Of a stretch of DNA of 6,396 nt, positions 1-6,133 are shown in pieces; the stretch's first letter is position 1, and every line of letters starts with the position of its first letter. The notes under the pieces are model-generated. The model worked only from the letters and a program-made list of their open reading frames with translations. It had not been told where the DNA came from and made no database searches. The translations under genes and the position numbers were made by a program. The stretch comes from an uncultured Clostridia bacterium. Lineage in GTDB: Bacteria > Bacillota > Clostridia > Oscillospirales > Acutalibacteraceae. The stretch spans positions 1 through 6,396 of the forward strand of contig CALZMC010000036.1 of assembly GCA_945788455.1 (NCBI GenBank), written 5' to 3'.

Positions 1-2103
1 TATATCGTTGCCCATCGGTTGCAGGCTGAGGATTGTGCCCTCGCCAAAGGTCTTGTGCAAAACTGTATCTCCGACCTTGTAATCGGCTGTTGGCTTTGCT
101 GCAGTATTGCCTGCTTGACCGAAACGGTGCGCGTTTGTGCTTAAGCTTGTTGATTGTGGGATTTTGCTTTGAACAGGCTTTCTGTATGTGAGAGTAGATA
201 CATCGTCAGTAACACTCATCGGGATTTCTCTCAAAAATCTTGATGCCATATTTCGAGATGTTGTGCCGTACAGCATACGTTGTTGTGCGTTGATTAAATA
301 TAGCTTTTCCTTTGCACGAGTAATACCGACATAGGCGAGTCTGCGCTCCTCCTCAAGCTCCTCCTCGCTAAACATACTCTGAGCTCCCGGAAAGATGCCC
401 TCCTCCATACCGGGAATGAACACGATAGGAAATTCAAGTCCCTTTGCAGAGTGGAGAGTCATAAGCACAACGGCGTCCTCGTCCTCGTTGTAGCTGTCAA
501 TATCGCTGATTAGCGCAACATCCTCAAGGAAGGCTGAAAGGTCAGGCTCGTCACTTTCCTCCTGATATTTGATGAACATTGAGCTTAATTCCTTTAGGTT
601 GTTTACTCTGTCCTCGTATGTTTCGGGGTCCTCGTTTAGGTAGTCAAGATATTTTGTTACGTCAATGACCTCTTGCAGTAGGTCAGGCAGAGGCATTTTG
701 TTATCAACACAATCTTGAAAATGCTTAATCATCTGAGTGAACGCGATTAGCTTTGATGCTGAACGCGATGTTTTTTGAAACTCGTCTGCACGCTCGCATA
801 CCTCGAACGCAGAGATACCGAGACCTGCCGAAATTTCTAAAATATTTCCAACCATTGTATCGCCGATTTGACGCTTTGGAACATTAATAATTCGTTGAAG
901 TCTAACTGTATCGGCAGGATTGTTAATAACTGCCATATAAGAAATAATATCCTTAATTTCTTTTCTGTCAAAGAAACGGTGTCCGCCGATAACCTTGTGT
1001 GAAATGCCTGCCTTTGTCAGCATAATTTCGATATTTCGTGACTGTGCATTCATACGATACAGTATTGCGTGGTCACTTAATTTTTTTCCGTTCTTTACAT
1101 TATTTAGTATTTCGTCAACGATAAAGCCGGACTCGTCACTCTCGTTCATAGCAGTATTTAGGATAACCTTTTCGCCTGCACCTGCACGAGTGAATAACGT
1201 CTTGCCCTTACGGTTCTTGTTGTTAGAAATAACGGCGTTTGCAGAGTCAAGAATGTTCTGTGTTGAACGGTAGTTTTCCTCAAGTCTAATAACCTTAGCA
1301 CCTCTGTAATGCTCCTCGAACGACAGAATATTCTCAATAGTTGCACCGCGGAAGCGATAAATACTTTGGTCATCATCGCCGACAACACAAATATTTTTGT
1401 ACTTATCGGCAAGGATTGATGTAAGAACATATTGCGCGTGGTTAGTGTCCTGATACTCGTCAACCATTACATACTTGAATTGATTTTGATAGTATTCTCT
1501 GACCTCGTCATTTTCCTTTAACAGCTTAACAGTATTAAAAATGATGTCGTCAAAGTCCATTGCATCGCTCTTTTTAAGCTCGCTTTGGTATAGCTCATAG
1601 CATTGTGCAATCTTCGCTTTTCTAAAATCATTTACAGTCGAAGCCTTGTATTCCTGAGCATCAATAAGGCTGTCCTTCGCTCTGCTGATTTCAGAGAGAA
1701 TTGACTTGTGATTTAAGAATTTGTCCTCTATACCAAGCTGCTTTTGGCACTGCTTCATAACACGTCTTTGGTCGTCTGTGTCATAAATGGTAAAGTGACT
1801 TGAGTAGCCGAGGTATTCGCCGTATCTTCGAAGAATACGCGCACAACAGCTATGAAAGGTGTAAGCCCAAATGCTGTTAGCCTCCTCGCCGATAGCCTTG
1901 ATAAGCCTTTCTCTTAATTCGCCTGCAGCCTTGTTTGTAAAGGTAATAGCAAGCACCTGCCAAGGCATTGCAAGCTTCGATGATATAATATGTTCAACTC
2001 GATTAACAAGAACAGTTGTCTTACCCGAGCCTGCGCCTGCTAAAATCAGCAACGGTCCCTCGGTAGTATTAACTGCCATTTGTTGCATTTCGTTTAATGC
2101 CAT
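1..2103 (-). CDS. pcrA: ATP-dependent DNA helicase PcrA/UvrD (UvrD/Rep family, SF1A), C-terminus cut by window edge
   Basis: This is a 3'-5' ATP-driven DNA helicase used in nucleotide excision repair, removal of recombination filaments and clearing of stalled RNA polymerase. The frame runs open for 701 codons to the window edge. Visible motifs are the Q motif (Q7), Walker A AGAGSGKT (22-29), motif Ia ITFTNKAA (53-60), Walker B VDEYQD (214-219), motif III GDDDQSIY (242-249), motif IV LEENYRS with R279, motif V TLHSAKGLE (549-557, H551) and motif VI YVGITRAK with arginine finger R596. From about residue 674 (DYKVGDTVLHKTFGEG) begins the C-terminal Tudor-like domain that in PcrA contacts RNA polymerase; judged against the 720-750-residue family, about 20-50 residues lie off the window. 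The ATG at 2103-2101 is preceded by AGGAGA with a 7-nt gap. No key residue is missing. The gene lies 76 nt downstream of oadB on the same strand, behind a hairpin; I see no strong promoter of its own. UvrD or Rep naming is possible, but the Tudor tail in a Firmicute favours PcrA. Confidence 0.96.
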   Translation of the reverse strand, partial: MALNEMQQMAVNTTEGPLLILAGAGSGKTTVLVNRVEHIISSKLAMPWQVLAITFTNKAAGELRERLIKAIGEEANSIWAYTFHSCCARILRRYGEYLGYSSHFTIYDTDDQRRVMKQCQKQLGIEDKFLNHKSILSEISRAKDSLIDAQEYKASTVNDFRKAKIAQCYELYQSELKKSDAMDFDDIIFNTVKLLKENDEVREYYQNQFKYVMVDEYQDTNHAQYVLTSILADKYKNICVVGDDDQSIYRFRGATIENILSFEEHYRGAKVIRLEENYRSTQNILDSANAVISNNKNRKGKTLFTRAGAGEKVILNTAMNESDESGFIVDEILNNVKNGKKLSDHAILYRMNAQSRNIEIMLTKAGISHKVIGGHRFFDRKEIKDIISYMAVINNPADTVRLQRIINVPKRQIGDTMVGNILEISAGLGISAFEVCERADEFQKTSRSASKLIAFTQMIKHFQDCVDNKMPLPDLLQEVIDVTKYLDYLNEDPETYEDRVNNLKELSSMFIKYQEESDEPDLSAFLEDVALISDIDSYNEDEDAVVLMTLHSAKGLEFPIVFIPGMEEGIFPGAQSMFSEEELEEERRLAYVGITRAKEKLYLINAQQRMLYGTTSRNMASRFLREIPMSVTDDVSTLTYRKPVQSKIPQSTSLSTNAHRFGQAGNTAAKPTADYKVGDTVLHKTFGEGTILSLQPMGNDI

Positions 2104-2124
2104 ATAGTAATCTCCTGAATAAAT

Positions 2125-2148
2125 TAGGGTGACATAACTGCCACCCTA
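2125..2148 (-). terminator. Hairpin between oadB and pcrA, probable terminator or attenuator
   Basis: TAGGGTG (2125-2131) and CACCCTA (2142-2148) form a perfect 7-bp stem with a 10-nt loop; a G-U pair could add one more step. It lies after the oadB stop and 21 nt before the pcrA start, where a terminator for the oadG-oadB transcript is expected. The tract following the stem on the minus strand is only AATTTATT, so termination there may be partial and pcrA may receive readthrough. The better T run (TATTTTTG) follows the stem on the plus strand, where no gene ends. Confidence 0.55.
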
Positions 2149-2179
2149 TATTTTTGCTTTGTATTATTCTTAATTAAAA

Positions 2180-3388
2180 TTATCTTAACAGTGTCAGTAG
2201 GATACCTGCTGCAACTGCAGAACCGATAACGCCTGATACATTTGGACCCATAGCGTGCATCAAAAGGAAGTTTGACGGATTTTCCTTTTGTCCAACCTTT
2301 TGTGCAACACGGGCAGCCATAGGTACGGCTGATACACCTGCGGCACCGATAAGCGGATTAACCTTGCCCTTTGTGAAGACATACATAAGCTTACCGAATA
2401 TAACACCACAGAATGTTGCGAGTGAGAATGCCATCAGTCCGAGACCGACAATCTTTAGTGTGTTTAGATTTAAGAAGCTTTGTGCCGATGTTGTAGCACC
2501 TACCGACAAACCGAGCAGAATTGTAACAATATTCATAAGCTCGTTTTGAGCAGCCTTTGCAATACGCTCTGTTCTTCCGCTTTCTTTTAGGAGGTTGCCG
2601 AGCATCAGCATACCAACAAGAGCAGCGGCATCAGGTAACAGCAGTGATACAACAACTGTAACGATAATCGGGAATAGAATTTTCTCGAGCTTTGATACAG
2701 GTCTGATGTTACCCATAACAACCGAACGTTCCTTCTTTGTGGTAAATGCTCTCATAATAGGTGGCTGGATTACAGGAACGAGTGCCATATACGAATATGC
2801 CGCAACGGCGATTGTACCTAAAAGCTCGGGCGCGAGCATACTCGTTACGAAAATTGCAGTAGGTCCGTCTGCACCACCGATGATTGCGATTGAGCCGGCT
2901 TGAGCAGGAGTGAATTTTAATAAAATTGCAACAACATAGGTAAAGAAGATACCGAACTGTGCCGCAGCACCGAGAATAAAGCTCTTTGGATTTGCGATAA
3001 GCGGACCGAAATCAGTCATAGCACCAATGCCGAGGAAGATAAGCGGTGGATAAATTCCTGCTTTAACACCGAAATACAGGAAGTCCATAAGTCCCGGCGT
3101 GCAACCGACAAATTCGCCTCTGCCTGCGAGCAGGTCTCTAAAGCCTGCAAGGTCGTGGTACTGAACGGCTAAGTTTGCGTCAGGTATATTCGCGAGGAGC
3201 ATACCGAATGCAATAGGCACCATAAGAAGTGGCTCGAAGCCCATCTTAATACCAAGGAACAAAAAGAAAAATGCTACGAGAATCATTACCAAATTCAATA
3301 TACCGCCCTCGGCAGTGAAGAAATAAGCGTAGCCTGAATTTGAGAAGATACTAACGATAACCTCCCAAACGCCTTGAAGAATTTCCAT
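2180..3388 (-). CDS. oadB: Na+-translocating decarboxylase beta subunit (OadB/MmdB/GcdB family)
   Basis: This is the integral-membrane Na+ channel/decarboxylase subunit of the biotin-dependent Na+ pumps (oxaloacetate, methylmalonyl-CoA, glutaconyl-CoA or malonate decarboxylases). It decarboxylates carboxybiotin and exports Na+. The 402-residue product has the family length and a multi-helix hydrophobic profile. Hallmarks are IGAMTDFGPLIANP (121-134), IIGGADGPTAIF (169-180) with the conserved Asp at D174, the YSYMALVPVIQPPIM helix (198-212) with Y200, and the C-terminal helix MGPNVSGVIGSA (380-391). The D174-to-Y200 spacing of 26 equals that of D203 and Y229 of the Klebsiella enzyme, which are implicated in Na+ and proton binding. 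The start has a near-perfect AAGGAGG 9 nt upstream, and the gene lies 15 nt after the oadG stop, so the two are cotranscribed. Substrate cannot be assigned, because the specificity-giving alpha subunit is not in the window. The symbol is a family label only. Confidence 0.95.
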   Translation of the reverse strand: MEILQGVWEVIVSIFSNSGYAYFFTAEGGILNLVMILVAFFFLFLGIKMGFEPLLMVPIAFGMLLANIPDANLAVQYHDLAGFRDLLAGRGEFVGCTPGLMDFLYFGVKAGIYPPLIFLGIGAMTDFGPLIANPKSFILGAAAQFGIFFTYVVAILLKFTPAQAGSIAIIGGADGPTAIFVTSMLAPELLGTIAVAAYSYMALVPVIQPPIMRAFTTKKERSVVMGNIRPVSKLEKILFPIIVTVVVSLLLPDAAALVGMLMLGNLLKESGRTERIAKAAQNELMNIVTILLGLSVGATTSAQSFLNLNTLKIVGLGLMAFSLATFCGVIFGKLMYVFTKGKVNPLIGAAGVSAVPMAARVAQKVGQKENPSNFLLMHAMGPNVSGVIGSAVAAGILLTLLR

Positions 3389-3403
3389 TATATATCTCCT
3401 CCT

Positions 3404-3835
3404 TTAGAACGGTTTAGTGTTATCAATGTTAGCGGCCTGTGCCCAAGGGTTTCTTCCACCGACATTTTTCTTCTTTATTGAGCGAATAACTGCGCTTGGA
3501 CCCTCGCTTGCAACGACTGCCGCCGCAATAGCCGCAACGACCTCGCCGCTGATACCTTGCTCAACTTTTGGAGCAGGAGCTGACGGTCTTACAGGAGCAG
3601 GAGCTTCATTAGGCTTTGACGCATCTGCCTGAGCCTTCTTCGCTTTCTTTTCGGCTCTTGATTTAGACATACTCTCGAGCTTTTGAACAATTATACTGAA
3701 TAGATAGAATACTAAAATTAACAGGAGCAATACACCTAAAACGATTGTTATACCTGCAATTACAACGGTTGTTGTAAAGGTAACTGAGGTGTCTGCTGTT
3801 AACATTAAAATCGGACTCACCACAAATTCCCCCAT
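3404..3835 (-). CDS. oadG: Na+-translocating decarboxylase small membrane subunit (OadG/MmdD family)
   Basis: This is the small subunit that anchors and assembles the decarboxylase complex, bridging the soluble carboxyltransferase to the beta subunit. The longest frame is 143 residues: one membrane helix (about 22-50), a Lys/Arg-rich stretch (51-68), a Pro/Ala linker (70-91), then a C-terminal module with ISGEVVAAIAAAVV (95-108), RSIKKK (118-123) and the tail GRNPWAQAANIDNTKPF (127-143). That tail is the mark of clostridial OadG and of MmdD/MmdE-like subunits. The gene heads the unit and is followed 15 nt later by oadB. The start is uncertain. The ATG at 3835 used here has no ribosome site and only about 13 nt of predicted leader. 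A GTG at 3820 (codon 6) sits 6 nt after GGGGGAA and is at least as likely (138 residues); ATG at 3805 is a third option. No biotin-carrier domain (MKM motif) is present in the protein. Confidence 0.88.
   Translation of the reverse strand: MGEFVVSPILMLTADTSVTFTTTVVIAGITIVLGVLLLLILVFYLFSIIVQKLESMSKSRAEKKAKKAQADASKPNEAPAPVRPSAPAPKVEQGISGEVVAAIAAAVVASEGPSAVIRSIKKKNVGGRNPWAQAANIDNTKPF
3827..3833 (-). promoter_or_regulatory. Candidate ribosome binding site favouring the GTG start of oadG
   Basis: GGGGGAA on the minus strand can pair with CCTCC of the 16S tail using one G-U wobble, and lies 6 nt before the in-frame GTG at 3820-3818. It overlaps the upstream ATG (3835-3833), which itself has only an AT-rich leader without a Shine-Dalgarno match. 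This is why the shorter oadG product may be the real one. Confidence 0.45.
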
Positions 3836-3854
3836 TTTAAAATAGATTAGTTGT

Positions 3855-3883
3855 ATTATAAAACAAAATATTCTTTATTTCAA
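3855..3883 (-). promoter_or_regulatory. Sigma-A-type promoter of oadG-oadB
   Basis: On the minus strand, TTGAAA (3883-3878) is followed after exactly 17 nt by a perfect TATAAT (3860-3855). Transcription would start near 3848, about 13 nt before the first possible ATG and 28 nt before the preferred GTG. It is the only strong promoter match seen upstream of oadG. Confidence 0.75.
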
Positions 3884-3940
3884 CGATTATTTTTATATAT
3901 TTCCTATTTTTTAAAATAATAGCAAATTGACTAAAATATC

Positions 3941-3968
3941 TTGATATATTTTTGAAATAGTATATAAT
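3941..3968 (+). promoter_or_regulatory. Promoter of the 44-aa membrane peptide gene
   Basis: TTGATA (3941-3946), a 16-nt spacer and a perfect TATAAT (3963-3968) lie 32 nt before the start codon. It diverges from the oadG promoter; the two -35 boxes are 57 nt apart. The -35 overlaps a dyad, AAAATAT (3933-3939) and ATATTTT (3946-3952), and a second dyad, GATAT/ATATC (3971-3985), follows the -10. Both could be operators or just AT-rich chance. Confidence 0.6.
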
Positions 3969-4000
3969 ATGATATATAAGATATCAGAGAGGTAATGCTT

Positions 4001-4135
4001 ATGTCACAGAAAACATTGTTAATTGCAATTTTAGTTGCACTTATTTTATTATGGTTTACAGAAACTGTCGGTATGCATAAAACGAGCAGGGTTTTAGGTG
4101 GTGCAATAGATTTAGGCTTCGCAATTCTTCGATAG
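4001..4135 (+). CDS. Small membrane peptide of unknown function (44 aa)
   Basis: I do not recognise this product. The frame encodes 44 residues beginning MSQKTLLIAILVALILLWF: a short polar N-terminus with K4, then one hydrophobic helix (about 6-19), a polar and basic middle (TETVGMHKTSR, 20-30) and a mildly hydrophobic end (VLGGAIDLGFAILR, 31-44). A single membrane-spanning peptide, or an uncleaved signal anchor, is the likely form. Support that it is a gene comes from its surroundings: promoter TTGATA-16-TATAAT, ribosome site GAGAGG 8 nt before the ATG, and a strong terminator 31 nt after the stop, so it forms a complete one-gene transcription unit. It lies between the divergent oadG and the codirectional putP. 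A role with the Na+ transporters, a type I toxin-like peptide, or an unrelated small membrane protein are all possible; nothing in the sequence decides. Confidence 0.6.
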   Translation: MSQKTLLIAILVALILLWFTETVGMHKTSRVLGGAIDLGFAILR

Positions 4136-4166
4136 CCGTTTATCATTATTCCTATATAACATATTG

Positions 4167-4195
4167 AGCCGACTTATAGTTTGGTCGGCTTTTTT
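4167..4195 (+). terminator. Rho-independent terminator after the 44-aa peptide gene
   Basis: AGCCGAC (4167-4173) and GTCGGCT (4184-4190) form a 7-bp GC-rich stem with a 10-nt loop, followed directly by a run of six T (4190-4195). It starts 31 nt after the peptide stop codon and ends the unit well before the putP promoter. Confidence 0.88.
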
Positions 4196-4210
4196 ATTTT
4201 AATTCGGTTT

Positions 4211-4252
4211 ATATACATTATAATAGTAATGAACTATAACATAAATGTATAT
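4211..4252. repeat. Inverted repeat upstream of putP
   Basis: ATATACATT (4211-4219) and AATGTATAT (4244-4252) are perfect 9-bp inverted arms separated by 24 nt. They lie 46-87 nt upstream of the putP -35 box. They could be paired half-sites for a regulator or a weak cruciform; base composition here is so AT-rich that chance is a real alternative. Confidence 0.3.
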
Positions 4253-4257
4253 TTATA

Positions 4258-4269
4258 ACAAATATTTGT
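4258..4269. promoter_or_regulatory. 12-bp palindrome upstream of the putP promoter, possible operator
   Basis: ACAAATATTTGT is a perfect 12-bp palindrome, flanked by TTAT (4253-4256) and ATAA (4270-4273), which extend the symmetry with a one-base offset. It is centred about 34 nt upstream of the putP -35 box, a position compatible with an activator or repressor site. The binding protein is unknown. Confidence 0.3.
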
Positions 4270-4297
4270 ATAAAATTACAAAAAAGTTATTTATTTG

Positions 4298-4326
4298 TTT
4301 ACATTAACGCTTTATTGTGTTAAAAT
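4298..4326 (+). promoter_or_regulatory. Promoter of putP (extended -10)
   Basis: TTTACA (4298-4303), a 17-nt spacer and TAAAAT (4321-4326), with TG one base upstream of the -10 (4318-4319), form a good sigma-A-type extended -10 promoter. The predicted start near 4333 gives a leader of about 27 nt carrying the AGGAGA ribosome site. Confidence 0.7.
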
Positions 4327-4359
4327 ACGATTTGTAATTATTTTTATAGGAGAAGAATT

Positions 4360-5895
4360 ATGACAACTGCACAAATCTGTATAATGATTTCTATTGTAGT
4401 ATATCTTTCGCTTGTTGTTATTGTAGGCTTGATATATTCAAAGAAAACAAAAAATGTCGGAGACTTTTATTTAGGCGGTCGAAAGCTCGGCCCGTTAGTT
4501 ACAGCCATGAGTGCCGAGGCATCGGATATGTCGAGCTGGCTTCTTATGGGTCTGCCCGGACTTGCACTTGCTGCCGGTATAGCAGAGGTTAGCTGGACGG
4601 TTATCGGTCTTGCTATCGGTACTTATTTGAATTGGTTAATCGTTGCAAAGCTACTCAGAAATTATTCTGCAAAAATCGGTGCTATTACCGTTCCCGACTA
4701 CTTTTCACTTAGATATAAGGATAAAAGTAAAATTCTAATGGCTATCGCTGCTGTGATGATTATAATTTTCTTTGTTCCTTATACTGCGTCAGGCTTTGCC
4801 GCTTGCGGAAAGCTATTTGGAACATTGTTTGGCATAGACTATCATATTGCAATGATTGTGTCTGCTATCGTTATTGTTGGCTATACATCACTCGGTGGCT
4901 TTAATGCTGCATCAACAACCGACTTTATTCAGTCAATTATTATGACGATTGCGCTTGTAATTGTGTTGGTGTTTGGTATCAGCAAGGCAGGCGGTATGAC
5001 TGCTGTTATTGATAACGCAAGTCAGCTGAGCGGTTATCTAAATATATTTGAGGGCTATGATGCAGAAACAAATTCAGCAGGCAGCTTTGGCTTTTTGCCT
5101 GTTGTATCAACACTTGCTTGGGGACTCGGCTACTTTGGTATGCCTCATATTCTTCTTAGATTTATGGCTATCGAGGATCCGAAAAAGGTTAAGATTTCTC
5201 GTAGAGTTGCATCTGTATGGGTTGTAATTTCTATGGCTGTTGCCGTTCTTATCGGTGTTGTCGGTATGGCTATGGTTAAGGTGGGCGCACTCCCTGCATT
5301 TGACGACAGCGAAACAATTATTATTCAAATTGCAAATCTTCTTTCTCATATAGGTATTGTTCCTGCTCTTAGCGCAGGTGTTATTCTTGCAGGTATTCTT
5401 GCATCAACTATGTCAACTGCCGACAGTCAGCTTCTTGCAGCATCATCGGCTGCCAGCGAGAATATTCTCGGCGGTCTGTTTAGGCTAAATCTCAGCGAGG
5501 TTTCAAAGATGGTTGTCGCAAGAGTTACATTAATTATAATTTCTGTTATCGGCGTAGTTATCGCATGGGATTCTAACTCATCGGTATTCGGAATTGTGTC
5601 GTTCGCTTGGGCAGGCTTTGGTGCCGTGTTCGGACCTGTCGTACTGCTATCTCTGTTCTGGAAGCGTTCAAACAAGTTCGGCGCTGTCGCAGGTATGATA
5701 ACAGGTGGCGTAATGGTATTTGTATGGAAGAATGTTATCGCAGGTCTAAATCCTGTTCTTAACATTTATGAGCTTCTTCCTGCATTTATTTGCGCATTGG
5801 TTGTAAATGTTGTTGTATCACTCGTAACACCGGCACCCGACAAGGATATTATTGACGAGTTCAACGAGGTTAAAAAAATCAGTAAGTCAAAATAG
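4360..5895 (+). CDS. putP: Na+/proline symporter PutP (SSS family)
   Basis: This cytoplasmic-membrane symporter imports L-proline coupled to Na+ (solute:sodium symporter family, LeuT fold). The 511-residue product aligns by eye with E. coli PutP (502 aa) along its length: LGGRKLGPLVTAMSAEASDMS (38-58) with R41, D56 and S58 matching R40, D55 and S57; WLLMGLPG (60-67); GWGLGYFGMPHI near 254-264 (WGLGYFGMPHI); ASTMSTADSQLL (348-359) with S352/T353 matching the Na+-site S340/T341; and SFAWAGFGAVFGPVVL (414-429). The ATG is preceded by AGGAGA with a 6-nt gap. The gene is a single unit with its own promoter (4298-4326) and terminator (5912-5955). No proline dehydrogenase or proline reductase gene is in the window, so whether the proline serves nutrition, osmoprotection or Stickland fermentation is open. 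A related SSS substrate cannot be excluded, but the PutP-specific motifs make proline much the best call. Confidence 0.95.
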   Translation: MTTAQICIMISIVVYLSLVVIVGLIYSKKTKNVGDFYLGGRKLGPLVTAMSAEASDMSSWLLMGLPGLALAAGIAEVSWTVIGLAIGTYLNWLIVAKLLRNYSAKIGAITVPDYFSLRYKDKSKILMAIAAVMIIIFFVPYTASGFAACGKLFGTLFGIDYHIAMIVSAIVIVGYTSLGGFNAASTTDFIQSIIMTIALVIVLVFGISKAGGMTAVIDNASQLSGYLNIFEGYDAETNSAGSFGFLPVVSTLAWGLGYFGMPHILLRFMAIEDPKKVKISRRVASVWVVISMAVAVLIGVVGMAMVKVGALPAFDDSETIIIQIANLLSHIGIVPALSAGVILAGILASTMSTADSQLLAASSAASENILGGLFRLNLSEVSKMVVARVTLIIISVIGVVIAWDSNSSVFGIVSFAWAGFGAVFGPVVLLSLFWKRSNKFGAVAGMITGGVMVFVWKNVIAGLNPVLNIYELLPAFICALVVNVVVSLVTPAPDKDIIDEFNEVKKISKSK

Positions 5896-5911
5896 ATTAA
5901 AAGCAAATTGC

Positions 5912-5955
5912 ATAAAATGAAAGAGCATTCCGGACGGAATGCTCTTTCATTTTAT
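5912..5955. terminator. Bidirectional terminator hairpin after putP
   Basis: ATAAAATGAAAGAGCATTCC (5912-5931) and its exact reverse complement (5936-5955) form a 20-bp perfect stem around the 4-nt loop GGAC. It starts 17 nt after the putP stop. The stem has a GC-containing core with A-rich and T-rich flanks on both strands, so it can stop transcription in both directions: putP from the left and the decayed minus-strand gene from the right. Confidence 0.9.
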
Positions 5956-6091
5956 CTGTCAAAGCTTGGATTTGTCATATAATAGTTTTTGCCGTCGAGT
6001 CTGTCTGTAACAAGCCTTAACCCTTCCCCTAAACCTCAATCCTGTAAAAAATATCACCGACCGATAACTCGAAAATAATTTTATAAAAATT
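5952..6091 (-). pseudogene. Probable 3' remnant of a decayed gene, frameshifted, family not recognised
   Basis: On the minus strand, one frame (6035-5955) reads 27 residues ending RLDGKNYYMTNPSFDR before a TAA at 5954-5952 inside the putP terminator hairpin. A second frame just upstream (6091-6032) ends FELSVGDIFYRIEV before a TAG. Joined across a frameshift near 6025-6037, they read like one protein C-terminus (GDIFYRIEV, then GEGLRLVTDRLDGK). There is no start codon with a ribosome site, and the 5' part is missing where the merR promoter begins. The end position at a shared bidirectional terminator is what a former convergent gene would leave. I do not recognise the family, and the stretch is short enough that chance reading is possible. 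Confidence 0.35.
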
Positions 6092-6102
6092 TCAAATTTC
6101 TC

Positions 6103-6133
6103 TTGACTCTCACGTTGCGTTATAGTTTATACT
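6103..6133 (+). promoter_or_regulatory. MerR-type promoter/operator with 19-bp spacer and internal dyad
   Basis: TTGACT (6103-6108) and TATACT (6128-6133) are separated by 19 nt, the overlong spacer that MerR-family regulators correct by DNA distortion. Within it lies an imperfect dyad centred at 6116: ACTCTCACG (6106-6114), TTG, CGTTATAGT (6118-6126), with 7 of 9 positions matching and a perfect ACG-TTG-CGT core. The promoter drives the MerR gene that follows, so autoregulation is the simple reading. Confidence 0.75.

Noticed and set aside
995..1463. Frames of 92 codons (plus) and 101 codons (minus) inside pcrA
   Set aside because: Both lie within the intact pcrA coding frame, in other frames or on the other strand, with no ribosome sites and no recognisable protein features.
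2364..3632. Plus-strand frames of 61, 102 and 71 codons opposite oadB and oadG
   Set aside because: They are antisense shadows of clearly conserved membrane-protein genes and have no start signals.
3836..4000. Search for a riboswitch, tRNA, CRISPR array or insertion sequence in the three intergenic regions (3836-4000, 4136-4359, 5896-6155)
   Set aside because: No spaced direct repeats, no tRNA-like cloverleaf, no transposase or terminal inverted repeats with target duplication were seen; the leaders of oadG and putP are too short for a riboswitch.
3931..4146. 71-codon minus-strand frame opposite the 44-aa peptide gene
   Set aside because: No ribosome site precedes its ATG, it runs antisense through the plus-strand promoter region and peptide gene, and its composition reads as random. 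The plus-strand frame has a full set of expression signals.
4217..4245. Possible antisense promoter (TTTATG-17-TATAAT, minus strand) facing the 44-aa peptide gene, as in a type I toxin-antitoxin pair
   Set aside because: The -10 is part of the palindromic ATTATAAT and the -35 matches only 3 of 6 positions. In DNA this AT-rich such a hit is expected by chance.
5107..5765. Minus-strand frames of 80 and 112 codons opposite putP
   Set aside because: They are antisense to conserved PutP helices and lack any expression signal or familiar motif.
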